Shown one piece after another: positions 33,394 to 41,819 of a stretch of DNA of 64,000 nt. A model generated the notes under the pieces. It worked only from the letters and a program-made list of their open reading frames with translations, had not been told where the DNA came from and searched no databases. The position numbers and the translations under genes were made by a program. Location of the stretch: NCBI RefSeq assembly GCF_004345855.1, contig NZ_SLXN01000011.1, positions 39,625 to 103,624 of the forward strand, given 5' to 3'. This DNA is from Sphingomonas sp. BK235 (GTDB lineage Bacteria > Pseudomonadota > Alphaproteobacteria > Sphingomonadales > Sphingomonadaceae). Every line of letters begins with the position of its first letter. Position 1 is the first letter of the stretch.

Positions 33394-35739
33394 CTAGATC
33401 CCAAATGACACTCGCACTCCAATCGTCCGTGGCGGACCGACCAGATAGGAAAAGTAGCTCGTCGCCGTGGTGTTGCCCGGCGACGTCGTGAACTCCTGAC
33501 CGAACACCGGGACGGCATCGAACAGGTTGGTCACAAACAGGTCGATGCCGATGCCATCGCGGGTTCTCACGCCCGCGGTCGCGTCGACGAGGGTGTAGGC
33601 CGGCCGCGGCAGCACCTCGCCCTCGCCGAAGCCGCTGTTCGAGCCACCCACGTGGCGCGCCGCCGCGAACAGGGTCCCACGCAGGGCGCCAGTGACCACG
33701 AAGTCGTAGCTACCTCGCGCATTCCAGGCCCAGCGTGGCACGTCCAGCACGCGGGATCCCGCGGTAAGCAGCAGGTTTGGTACGGCGTTGCGATAGGTGG
33801 CGTTGGTGAACGAGCCGCCGGCATGAAGCTCCAAGCCGGCGAGCGGCGTCGCGGTTACATCGAGTTCGCCGCCGCGGCTGCGGACGCGGCCGGCGTTGAC
33901 CGTGAAGGAGATGGTCGTCGCGTTGTTCACGCCGCAGGCGCTTTGGAAAGCCTGCTGATAGTCCTTCCAGTCGATCGCGAACGCGGCGCCGTCGATCCGC
34001 AGGCGCCCGCCGAGGAAGCTCGTCTTGGCGCCGAGTTCGAGATTGTCCGTCCGGTCGCTGCCGTATGGCGGGGGCACGTCTGGGATGCCCGCGGCGCGCC
34101 GTTCCGCGGGCGAGCAGATGTCGTCGGTGATCGGCGCGTTGACGCCGCCGGTGCGAAAGCCCTGCGCGAAGCTGGCGTACACCGTCGCGGTTTCGCCCGG
34201 CGCGTAGCTCACGGAGAAGCGGGGCGTGACGCCGGTCTCGCGATTGCGCTCCGCGTAATCGTAGGCGAGGTCACCGCCTGCCGGCCCACCCAGACCATAC
34301 CGCCTGCTCGCCTCGCGCTGGCGGTAACCGAAGACGCGTGCGCCCGCTGCGATCTTGAGCGTTGACGTGACCGCGTAGGTCAGCTCCGCGAAGCCGGCGA
34401 GTTCGCTCTCGCTGAAGTCCACGGCGGTGTCCTGGATCACAGGCGGTGCGCTCGCGCCGAGCGGCCCCGGCGCGACAATTCCGAACAGGTCGGAGACGGT
34501 GATCGTGCGGCCGGAGCGCTGGTGCAGGTCGCGGTAGACGCCTCCCATGACGTATTGGAGCGGCCCGGCACCGTCCGATATCAGGCGGATTTCCTGCGTG
34601 AACTGCGCTGTGGAGCCCCTGTCGCGCAGAGGGGTGGGGAACAGCCGTCCACCTGGACCCGATCCGACGATGTCCTCGACGATCGGGGAATCAAACGCGG
34701 TGACGTCGAAGGAGAGCCGCGATCGGCGATCCATATAGGAGCTGTTGGCGGTAAGGTCCGCGCCGCCGAGCGCGTCGACGTGCTGCTCGATCAGAAGCGA
34801 GCCAATCACGAAGCGGTCGCGGGCGAACGTGTCCTCGTATCGCGCTTTCACGCGCGCGCGGCGGCCGAACGTCACGTCGCTATGCGGCCGATCGGCGTTG
34901 CTGAAACCACTCTGCCAGACGAGGCTGGGCGTGATCGCCAGATCGGGGGTGGGGGTCCAGCGGAGCGCGGCGCGGATCGTGCCGGTCCGCGTCCAGTTCA
35001 CGTCCTTCTTCACTCGGTCGGTGCCCTGGTTCTCCGTCAGGTTACCCGTGGTCGGACGAAGATCGTCGATCCACCCTCCCTGCCGCACGACACCCCCGCT
35101 CACGCGGAGCGCGAGCGTGTCGGCGACGAGCGGCAGGTTCAGCATGCCCTTGGCGTCCCAGCTGGTCCCCCCGTCGCGCACCGCCGAGACACTGGCGGTC
35201 GCTCGCCCCGCCGCGGTGGACGCGTCGGGCTGGTTCGTCACGATCCGTACCAGACCGCCCATGGATGACGACCCGAACAGCACCCCCTGCGGACCGCGTA
35301 GAACTTCGACGCGCGCGACATCGAAGAGCTGTGGATCCGGCTGAGAGAAGCCGCGCAACGCGCGCGTCTGCAGCGGCGTCTCGTCGAGGTAGACGCCTGT
35401 CGTGGGCGACTGGACGAAGCCGACCCCGCCGATCCCGCGGATGATGTACTGCGAATTGCCGGGTCCGGTGGTCGCGAACGCCAAGCTCGGGACGGCGTCG
35501 GCGACGCGGGAGAAGTCGCTCGCGTTCAGCCGCCGCAACGTCTCGTCGGACAGGATGCTGACGCTCGCCGGCACGTCGCGGACGTCCTGCTCCCGCTTCT
35601 GGGCGGTGACGATGACCTCTTCGCTGCCATCGCTCGGAAGAACATCGTCGGATGTTGCGGGGCCGGAACGCGCCTCGGCTGGCGTGGCGAGCAGCAGGCA
35701 CGACGCCGCGGTGCTCGCAAGCTGGCGGGATGTTAGCAT
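33394..35739 (-). CDS. TonB-dependent receptor downstream of DUF2946
   Basis: 781 residues from ATG 35739, preceded by AGAGGT and followed by a signal peptide ending near TPAEA. A TonB-box-like EEVIVTAQKREQ (near 47) precedes the plug, with VPASVSILS, IRGIGGVGF and VEVLRGPQGVLFGSSSMGG; the barrel ends VRVSFGI. It lies 81 bp downstream of a DUF2946 gene on the same strand, a neighbourhood I associate with metal (including copper) receptors, so metal transport is a possibility only. No regulatory site was identified. Confidence 0.9.
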   Translation of the reverse strand: MLTSRQLASTAASCLLLATPAEARSGPATSDDVLPSDGSEEVIVTAQKREQDVRDVPASVSILSDETLRRLNASDFSRVADAVPSLAFATTGPGNSQYIIRGIGGVGFVQSPTTGVYLDETPLQTRALRGFSQPDPQLFDVARVEVLRGPQGVLFGSSSMGGLVRIVTNQPDASTAAGRATASVSAVRDGGTSWDAKGMLNLPLVADTLALRVSGGVVRQGGWIDDLRPTTGNLTENQGTDRVKKDVNWTRTGTIRAALRWTPTPDLAITPSLVWQSGFSNADRPHSDVTFGRRARVKARYEDTFARDRFVIGSLLIEQHVDALGGADLTANSSYMDRRSRLSFDVTAFDSPIVEDIVGSGPGGRLFPTPLRDRGSTAQFTQEIRLISDGAGPLQYVMGGVYRDLHQRSGRTITVSDLFGIVAPGPLGASAPPVIQDTAVDFSESELAGFAELTYAVTSTLKIAAGARVFGYRQREASRRYGLGGPAGGDLAYDYAERNRETGVTPRFSVSYAPGETATVYASFAQGFRTGGVNAPITDDICSPAERRAAGIPDVPPPYGSDRTDNLELGAKTSFLGGRLRIDGAAFAIDWKDYQQAFQSACGVNNATTISFTVNAGRVRSRGGELDVTATPLAGLELHAGGSFTNATYRNAVPNLLLTAGSRVLDVPRWAWNARGSYDFVVTGALRGTLFAAARHVGGSNSGFGEGEVLPRPAYTLVDATAGVRTRDGIGIDLFVTNLFDAVPVFGQEFTTSPGNTTATSYFSYLVGPPRTIGVRVSFGI

Positions 35740-35820
35740 GGGAATACCTCTGACCCGCCCGACCTGATCCGTCGGGCGCACGATGGGTGAGCGCCGTTCC
35801 GAACGGCACTGAGTGGCAGG

Positions 35821-36258
35821 TCAGAGGTAGGCTGGTGGTCCGCGTAGCGGCGGTCTCAGGCGCGCCACGGCTCGCGGTCTGTCGGGCGCACGCCAGAGCA
35901 TCCCGCCGGCGACCACGAAGGCGATCAGCGCGGCGAGCTGGAGCGGATCGGTCGCCGCGAGCGCCGCACCGGTCATGCCCGCGAAGGCGCAGGGCATCTC
36001 TGCCTTGCCGTGACCCGATCCGCGATCATGGTCGGCCATGTCGCCGTGCATCGCCGACGTCGCGGCCGAGGGCGGCGCGGCGACGCCCGAACAGACGATG
36101 AGCGACAGCTGTCCGTGATCGGCAGCGAGCATATAGCCCGAGGGGACCAGCAGCTTCAGCAGCAACGTCAGCGTGCAGAGGAACACGGCGGAGCGGCGAT
36201 GCGCGAGGAGGTGCCGTATCGCATCCACGAGCTGTGAATACCTCGGGTTGGCAACCAT
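35821..36258 (-). CDS. DUF2946 family small membrane protein
   Basis: 145 residues. A hydrophobic N-terminal helix (AVFLCTLTLLLKLLVPSGYML), then a periplasmic His-rich stretch (MHGDMADHDRGSGHGK) with CAFAG, a second hydrophobic helix (AALIAFVVAGGML), and the C-terminal LRPPLRGPPA that closes DUF2946 proteins. The His/Asp/Met-rich loop suggests metal binding. These genes often accompany metal-related TBDRs. Transcribed with the downstream TBDR and away from a 30-bp palindrome 61 bp upstream. Confidence 0.8.
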   Translation of the reverse strand: MVANPRYSQLVDAIRHLLAHRRSAVFLCTLTLLLKLLVPSGYMLAADHGQLSLIVCSGVAAPPSAATSAMHGDMADHDRGSGHGKAEMPCAFAGMTGAALAATDPLQLAALIAFVVAGGMLWRAPDRPRAVARLRPPLRGPPAYL

Positions 36259-36313
36259 GTCACTGAAGAAGGACCATAGCAGGTGACCGACGCGCCGCCC
36301 AAGGCGCCGCTGT

Positions 36314-36348
36314 TTGACAGCTCATATAAAGATATCTTTATATGAGCT
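36314..36348 (+). promoter_or_regulatory. 30-bp perfect palindrome overlapping a candidate promoter
   Basis: Bases 36319-36348 form an uninterrupted 30-bp palindrome centred on AAAGATATCTTT. TTGACA (36314-36319) abuts it and TTATAT (36338-36343) inside it could serve as -35 and -10 with an 18-bp spacer, so a bound dimer would block transcription of the riboswitch-btuB unit. The core resembles operators I recall for ArsR-type SahR regulators of methionine-cycle genes in alphaproteobacteria; that identity is inference. Confidence 0.7.
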
Positions 36349-36374
36349 TGACGCGCCGCCCCGGCTCGTCGATG

Positions 36375-36575
36375 CGATGCGGGTCAAGGTTCTCCGGTCG
36401 GCTCGCCGCGCCGGAGCTAAGACGGGAAGCCGGTGCGATGCCGGCGCTGCCCCCGCAACTGTAAGCGGCGAGCAGGTGGTCGCTCCGTGTCACTGGTCGC
36501 GCTCGCGCGGCCGGGAAGGCCAGACCATCCGCACCGACCCGCGAGCCAGGAGACCTGCCTCGACGCCATAACGTC
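36375..36575 (+). promoter_or_regulatory. cobalamin (B12) riboswitch
   Basis: Hallmarks in order: GGTTCTCCGG, GACGGGAAGCCGGTGCGATG, CGGCGCTGCCCCCGCAACTG, TAAGCGG, TCACTGG, GGGAAGGCCAGACCA and the B12 box GCCAGGAGACCTGCC at 36545-36559. The arrangement matches the adenosylcobalamin riboswitch and lies about 100 bp upstream of a TBDR start. It should reduce expression of the receptor and PepSY genes when B12 is plentiful. The ends are approximate. Confidence 0.93.
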
Positions 36576-36677
36576 CACCGGCGGGGTGCCCGGTCTGGTC
36601 GCTCGCATGCCGCGGCCGGGCTTCCCGTCCGCGCGCGCCGGTGTCTGGTCCGCGTGCCCCGTCCTTCATCGGGGTTT

Positions 36678-38852
36678 ATGAAGATGATCGCCACTTATCG
36701 TCCGGCGACGCACGTCGCCGCGCTGCTGCTCGTCACCTGTTCCTCCGGCGCGCTGGCGCGGGACGACGATCGCGTACCGCCGCGTGACGACATTCTCGTG
36801 GTCGGCCGCGGCGACGGCGCGCTCGACCGCCCGAGCGCGACCGGCAGCCGACTCGGCCTCACGCCGCTCGAATTGCCCGCCAGCGTCGCAACTGTCGACG
36901 GGGACGCGATCCGTGCTCGCGGCGACCTCACCGTCGTCGAGGCGGTGTCGCGCGCGCCCGGCATCACCGCCGCAGCCAACGCCGGGAACGGCAACACCGC
37001 ACTCGCCGCACGCGGCTTCGTCGGACAGGGCTCGGTGCTGCAACTGGTCGACGGCATCCGGCTCTTCCCGGTTGCCGGCACGGTCACCTTCCCGACCGAT
37101 CCTTGGAACGTCGAGCGGATCGAGGTGCTGACCGGCCCCGCCTCGGTGCTCTACGGCCAGGGCGCGCTCGGCGCCGCGGTCAACGTGGTCTCGCGCGCGC
37201 CGAGCGACACCCCACGCTACGACGCGGAGCTGAGCTACGGCGGGCAGGACACATGGCATGTCGCGGCGGGCGCGGGCGGTCCGCTGGGCGAGCAGCTCGG
37301 CTACCGCCTGGACGCGAGCTACCGTCGTTCAGACGGTTGGGTCGACCGCGGCGACAACCACAGCCTGGCGCTGTCGGGCGCGCTGCGCGTCGCGCCGACC
37401 GAGCGGCTCACCCTCACGCTGCGCGGCGACTATGGCGACGTCTCACCAATGCGCTACTGGGGCACGCCGCTGATCGACGGCCGGCTCGACCCGCGTAACC
37501 GGCGCCGCAACTACAACGTCGCCGACGCCGACATCCGCTTCCGCGACGATCGCCAGACGCTCGTCGCCGAGTGGGCGGTCAGCGACGCGGTGACGCTCAC
37601 CAACGCCGCCTATCGGCTCGCCAGCAAGCGCAGCTGGTACGACCTCGAGAGCTACGCCTGGACGCCGGCGGCCGGTCGGCCGAACGGTGTGATCGAGCGG
37701 TCGGACAATCTCGGCATCGTCCAGGGCATGACGCAGTACGGCGACCAGGCCAGTGTGAAGCTGAGCGCACCGCTGGGCGGCGACTTCGCCAACGACCTGG
37801 TGCTCGGCGCCGAGGTCAACCGCGTGAACCTGCGCTACTCGAACAACTTTGCCGTCGCGGATCAGGCGGATGCGATCGACCCGTTCGACTTTGCTCCTGG
37901 CACGCTGGAGGATCGCGCGGCGACGCTGCCGCGCTATCGCACCACCACGACCGAGTGGAGCATCTTCGGCGAGGACCGGCTGCGGCTGTCGCGCCGGCTC
38001 TCGCTGGTGGGTGGCTTCCGATACGAGGAGGACGCGGTGCGCCGCAGCAACATCCTCTACGACGCGGCCGGCGCCCCGGTGGGCGAGGCTAACGCCTTTC
38101 CGGGCGGCGCGCGCCAGAAGAGGTTCCGCGACGCGACCTGGCGCGTCGGCACCGTCTACCAGCCCTCCCGCAACGTCTCGCTCTACGCGCAATATGCCAC
38201 CGGCGTGGATCCCGTCGGCACGCTGACCACCTTCACCACCAGCGCGACGCAGTTCGCCTTTACCAACGCCAAGGGCGATCAGGTCGAGGCGGGTGCCAAG
38301 GCAGCGCTGCTCGGCGGACGCGTCAACGTGACACTCGCCGGCTATCGCATCGTGAAGAACGACCTGGTCGCGCAGCGCGTCACCAACGGTCCGCTCGAGC
38401 AGATCGGGCGGCAGTCGTCGACGGGGGTCGAGGCGGCGCTGTCGCTCGCGCTGGCCGCCGGCTTCTTGATCGAGGCGAACGGGACGGTGCTCGACACCCG
38501 CTTCGACGACTTCCTCAGCGGCAACGCGGATCTCTCCGGCAACACGCCGCCCAACGTGCCCGAGCGCGCCGGCAACCTGTGGCTCACCTGGCAGAGTCGC
38601 CGCGGCGTTCGCGCGCAGGCGGGTCTGCGCCACGTCGGCGCGCGCTTCGTCGACTCGGCCAACAGTGCACGGGTGCCCGCCTACACCGTCGCCGACGGCG
38701 GCCTCTCGTTCGCGATCACGCCGGCGCTCGCGGCCGACGTGCGCGTCTACAATCTCTTCGACACCCGTTACGTGACCTCGACTTACGGCACGGCGCAGTG
38801 GCTGCTCGGCCGGCCGCGCTCGCTCGATGTCGCGCTGCGCGCGCGGCTGTGA
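36678..38852 (+). CDS. btuB: TonB-dependent cobalamin receptor, BtuB-like
   Basis: 724 residues from ATG 36678, GGGG upstream, then a signal peptide ending near SSGALA. The plug contains LELPASVATVDGDAI, LAARGFVGQGS and VEVLTGPASVLYGQGALGAAVN; the barrel ends ALRARL, an atypical terminal residue in place of Phe. By domain content it resembles ferrichrome-type receptors, but the cobalamin riboswitch directly upstream assigns it to B12 (or cobinamide) import. It overlaps nothing but is followed after 1 bp by a PepSY gene. Gene name rests mainly on regulation. Confidence 0.85.
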   Translation: MKMIATYRPATHVAALLLVTCSSGALARDDDRVPPRDDILVVGRGDGALDRPSATGSRLGLTPLELPASVATVDGDAIRARGDLTVVEAVSRAPGITAAANAGNGNTALAARGFVGQGSVLQLVDGIRLFPVAGTVTFPTDPWNVERIEVLTGPASVLYGQGALGAAVNVVSRAPSDTPRYDAELSYGGQDTWHVAAGAGGPLGEQLGYRLDASYRRSDGWVDRGDNHSLALSGALRVAPTERLTLTLRGDYGDVSPMRYWGTPLIDGRLDPRNRRRNYNVADADIRFRDDRQTLVAEWAVSDAVTLTNAAYRLASKRSWYDLESYAWTPAAGRPNGVIERSDNLGIVQGMTQYGDQASVKLSAPLGGDFANDLVLGAEVNRVNLRYSNNFAVADQADAIDPFDFAPGTLEDRAATLPRYRTTTTEWSIFGEDRLRLSRRLSLVGGFRYEEDAVRRSNILYDAAGAPVGEANAFPGGARQKRFRDATWRVGTVYQPSRNVSLYAQYATGVDPVGTLTTFTTSATQFAFTNAKGDQVEAGAKAALLGGRVNVTLAGYRIVKNDLVAQRVTNGPLEQIGRQSSTGVEAALSLALAAGFLIEANGTVLDTRFDDFLSGNADLSGNTPPNVPERAGNLWLTWQSRRGVRAQAGLRHVGARFVDSANSARVPAYTVADGGLSFAITPALAADVRVYNLFDTRYVTSTYGTAQWLLGRPRSLDVALRARL

Positions 38853-38853
38853 G

Positions 38854-40344
38854 ATGGCGCGCTCGTTCCCGCCGCCAGCGGCCAGGCGCTGGCTGTACCT
38901 GATCCACCGTTGGATCGGCGTGGCCAGCTGCCTGCTCTTTCTCATGTGGTTCTTGTCCGGGCTGGTAATGCTCTACGTCCCGTACCCGGCGCTTACCGAT
39001 CGCGAGGCGTTGGCGGGTCAGCCGCCGATCGACTGGCCCAAGGTGCACGTACCCCCACGAGAGGCCGAGCAGCTCGCTAACTTGCCAGAGCAGCCGCGCG
39101 CGATGCGGCTTGAGATGATGGCAAACCGTCCAGTGTGGCGCATGACGGGCAGGGCAGGCGAGCTCGTGACGATCGACGCCGATACCGCGGCGCTGGTCCG
39201 TGGCGTCGGCAGCGCGGAAGCCGCGCGTATCGCGACCGCCTTCGGTCACGCACAGGTGGCCGCCACAACGTTCGTGGAGCGCGACCAGTGGACCGTCGCC
39301 AGTCGCTATGATCCGCATCGAGCGCTCTGGCGCGCGACGCTGAAGGGACCAGACGGTCGTGCGCTATACGTCTCGAGCCGTACCGGGGAGGTAATGCTCG
39401 ACACCGACGCGCACGAGCGCTTCTGGAACTGGCTCGGCGCGGTGCCGCACTGGCTCTATCCTACAGCGCTGCGCCAGCATCCGGAGGGCTGGCGGCAGGT
39501 GGTGATTTGGGTGGCCGGACCGTGCGTGCTTGCCGCGATCACCGGCATGTGGATCGGGCTGCTGCGCGTTCGGCTCGGCCAACGCCGATTCAAGGGCAGG
39601 CGCGTGACGCCTTATCGAGGCTGGATGCTATGGCACCATGTCGCGGGCCTCACAGGTGGCGTGATGCTGACCTTCTGGATCGTGAGTGGGTGGCTGTCGG
39701 TCGATCCGGGACACTTCTTCCGGGGCGAAGACCCGGGCGAAGGCGCCATCCTGCGCTATGAGCGGGCGAAGCTGCCGCCGATCGACGTTCCAGGATTGGA
39801 CGCGGTGGCACCCCGCCACGCAGTTCGTCTGGACGTCGTGCGCGCGGCCGGGTTGGTCTGGCTCGAGTGGCGAAGCTCCGAAAGGCGCCTCGTCGTCGCT
39901 GCTGAGGGCGGGCGTACCTTACCGAACGTCAGCCACCTTTCGAAGGCGGCGCGGGTACTGGTTCCTGACGGCGCCGCTGCGCGGGTGACCAGGCTGACCG
40001 CGCCCGACTTCTACTGGTATGACGTCGGCAGCGAGCTGCACTTGCCGGTCCTGCGGCTTCGCTTCCAGGATCCGAGCGGGACCTGGCTGTACCTGGATCC
40101 GGCCACTGGCGCGGTACTCAGCAGGATCGATCGGCGAGGGCGCGTGTACCGTGTCGCCTACGATCTGCTGCATCGCTGGGATGCTATCCCGTTGGTGATC
40201 AATCCACCTGCACGCCGAGCCTGGATCTGGCTCTTCTCGATCGCCGGGGTGGTCACCTCCGTAAGTGGCGTCTTGCTCGGATGGCGACGCGCGTCGCGCA
40301 TCATAATCCTGCGAAGGCCCAGCGTGCCGCCCCCTCCATCCTAG
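38854..40344 (+). CDS. PepSY-associated transmembrane protein of the B12 operon
   Basis: 496 residues with an N-terminal membrane segment (YLIHRWIGVASCLLFLMWFLSGLVMLY), further helices around VVIWVAGPCVLAAITGMWIGLL and VAGLTGGVMLTFWIVSGWLS, and a last one near WIWLFSIAGVVTSVSGVLLGWRR. Periplasmic PepSY-like repeats lie between. HRW, WHHVAG and LLHRW His residues match the heme or metal ligands of PepSY ferric-siderophore reductases. ATG lies 1 bp after the btuB stop, so it shares the riboswitch. A role in periplasmic reduction or release of the corrinoid is a reasonable inference. Confidence 0.85.
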   Translation: MARSFPPPAARRWLYLIHRWIGVASCLLFLMWFLSGLVMLYVPYPALTDREALAGQPPIDWPKVHVPPREAEQLANLPEQPRAMRLEMMANRPVWRMTGRAGELVTIDADTAALVRGVGSAEAARIATAFGHAQVAATTFVERDQWTVASRYDPHRALWRATLKGPDGRALYVSSRTGEVMLDTDAHERFWNWLGAVPHWLYPTALRQHPEGWRQVVIWVAGPCVLAAITGMWIGLLRVRLGQRRFKGRRVTPYRGWMLWHHVAGLTGGVMLTFWIVSGWLSVDPGHFFRGEDPGEGAILRYERAKLPPIDVPGLDAVAPRHAVRLDVVRAAGLVWLEWRSSERRLVVAAEGGRTLPNVSHLSKAARVLVPDGAAARVTRLTAPDFYWYDVGSELHLPVLRLRFQDPSGTWLYLDPATGAVLSRIDRRGRVYRVAYDLLHRWDAIPLVINPPARRAWIWLFSIAGVVTSVSGVLLGWRRASRIIILRRPSVPPPPS

Positions 40345-40390
40345 TCGTTTAGGAGATCCGCAGAGCCGGCGTACGAGCCTCGCCCTGCGA

Positions 40391-40455
40391 GATGAACGAA
40401 TGGCAAAAGTCGGGGAGCGACTAAGGCCTACTAAATGACCGGTGTTGGGTCGACG
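40391..40455 (+). repeat. dispersed intergenic repeat, copy 7
   Basis: GATGAACGAATGGCAAAAGT ... AAATGACCGGTGTTGGGTCG, immediately downstream of the PepSY gene. Confidence 0.65.
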
Positions 40456-40507
40456 TACTGAGACCTGTTCTAGTCGGGTGGGGGCCGATACCGACCGACC
40501 CGATCGA

Positions 40508-40645
40508 TCACTTCTTCTTTTTGTCGGGGCGCTGAGACAGTGCGGATCCAGCTGCCGTCTTCGAGTCCTTGCCGGTTCGACCGTCCTTCAGGACCTTCGA
40601 GGCTGCCTTGCCGGCTTTTTCGCTCGTGTGCTCGTTCTTCGCCAT
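40508..40645 (-). CDS. 45-residue conserved basic protein
   Basis: ATG 40645 with GGAG seven bases upstream, stop at 40508. The peptide starts MAKNEHTSEKAGKAASKVLK and ends SALSQRPDKKKK. It matches a short, Lys-rich family common in alphaproteobacteria that I recall as hypothetical proteins (MxKNExTS ... KxxKxxAxSALxQ pattern). The length, motif and ribosome-binding site all fit a real gene lying in a different frame from the larger spurious ORFs across this stretch. Function unknown; nucleic-acid association would suit the charge. Confidence 0.75.
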   Translation of the reverse strand: MAKNEHTSEKAGKAASKVLKDGRTGKDSKTAAGSALSQRPDKKKK

Positions 40646-41166
40646 CTTTCGGCTCCAAGCAGGCACCATCTTGTGGTGCAAAGGACAAAACCGCCTATTA
40701 GTTGATTAGTTCCCGACCTGTTCCGTCGAGGTTACGGTCTTGGATGGCGACATGAACGACCGACGACATATGGTAAGCGTTGTCGGTGCCCTGAACGTCG
40801 GAAAATGGGTCGTCGAGAGAAGCGGCGACCGACCGCTGTTGACACATAGGGCGGTATAGATCCTAAGGTGCCCAAGCCAGCTTAGGTGCAGGTAAGCACC
40901 TTTCGTGCCAGCGCGATAACGGTAGTTCCATTATGGTCCGTCCGAAAGGCCTCAGCGGGATAGCTGCCCGGGCGGTAGGGTCGTCCTGAGTTGAAGTGCT
41001 GCTCGCCGGCAACCAGGCCGGCTCGATCACCGGGCGCAGCTTACGGCCTGCTCTACGGCCGCCTCAATCGTTCGGGCTACCAGCAATCGTTGCAAGTAGC
41101 CCGAACACCTTCAACGTGCTGAAGCGAGACGCATGTCGGCCGCGCAGACAGGACAGTGGCAGCGGA
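40646..41166. other. gene-poor stretch between the 45-aa gene and the SnoaL-like gene
   Basis: No coding frame convinces. It holds a repeat copy (40750-40825) and nested inverted repeats at 40862-40902 (CCTAAG/CTTAGG and AAGGTGC/GCACCTT). Confidence 0.5.
40750..40825 (+). repeat. dispersed intergenic repeat, copy 8
   Basis: GACATGAACGACCGACGACA, then CCTGAACGTCGGAAAATGGG and TCGTCGAGAGAAG. Same orientation as the others. Confidence 0.55.
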
Positions 41167-41700
41167 TCAGCTCAGGTCGGGACTGCCCAAAGAGTGTTTA
41201 ATGTCCTCATGGAATTGCCAGTTGCCCTCGGCCCATCGCACAGCTTGCACCGACTCCGTGATCTTCCAGCCTCCGTCGGTGCGGGCAAAGCGGAGGTCGT
41301 AGGTCCCGACAAGCGACTGGTATGGGCTACCGTTTGCGGGCCGGTAGTAGTGGCTAGCATGCATAAGTACGTGACATGACGCGGTGTCGCCTGCAATGAC
41401 GATGCCTTGCGGCACCAAGATGTGCTCGTCGCCGTCCAGCTGCTCGTGGAACTGCTTGGCCAGGGCGCACCATCTATCTGCAGACACCGTCATACGCCCC
41501 ATCCCGATCGTCGGCCTATGGTCGACCTCGATCTCGGCACCGTAGCAGGTGCGCAGCAGGTCAAAATCGTGCGTGTCGGTCGCCTGTCCGTATCGTTGAA
41601 CCAAGTCCGTTATGGCGGTGTAATCGAGAAGGTAGTCGACCTTGGTCTGCAGGTCTGCGCTTCGCACGTGGAGCAATTGCTCAGCTGTACTCTCAACCAT
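41167..41700 (-). CDS. SnoaL-like (nuclear transport factor 2 fold) protein
   Basis: 177 residues, no signal peptide. DYTAITDLVQRYGQATDTHDFDLLRTCYGAEIEVDH is the typical N-terminal helix pair and first strand of SnoaL_4 proteins (bile-acid dehydratase, steroid isomerase-like). CHVLMHASHYYRP and GTYDLRFARTDGGWKITES complete the cone fold. Possible Asp/His dyads are visible (D42, D44, H62 region). The probable activity is isomerase or dehydratase on a small ring compound. Divergent from a TetR regulator with two operator-like palindromes in the 119-bp gap. Confidence 0.85.
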   Translation of the reverse strand: MVESTAEQLLHVRSADLQTKVDYLLDYTAITDLVQRYGQATDTHDFDLLRTCYGAEIEVDHRPTIGMGRMTVSADRWCALAKQFHEQLDGDEHILVPQGIVIAGDTASCHVLMHASHYYRPANGSPYQSLVGTYDLRFARTDGGWKITESVQAVRWAEGNWQFHEDIKHSLGSPDLS

Positions 41701-41754
41701 CGCGGATCTCCCTTGGACGTGGTCGATATCGCACCGCGCCCGACTCTGTGGTAA

Positions 41755-41798
41755 GCGGAGGCTTGCTCCGCTAGCGCTATATGCGGAGGTATCCTCCG
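41755..41798. promoter_or_regulatory. two CGGAG-N5-CTCCG operators between SnoaL-like and TetR genes
   Basis: GCGGAGGCTTGCTCCGC (41755-41771) and CGGAGGTATCCTCCG (41784-41798) share identical half-sites with a 5-bp spacer; their centres are 28 bp apart. They lie in the divergent promoter gap, the expected site for the adjacent TetR repressor. Confidence 0.7.
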
Positions 41799-41819
41799 TT
41801 TATCAAGGGCTCTTGTCAG

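Noticed and set aside
40843..40860. TTGACA ... TATAGAT as a promoter
   Set aside because: The spacer is only about 10 bp, too short for a sigma-70 promoter, and no gene follows on that strand.
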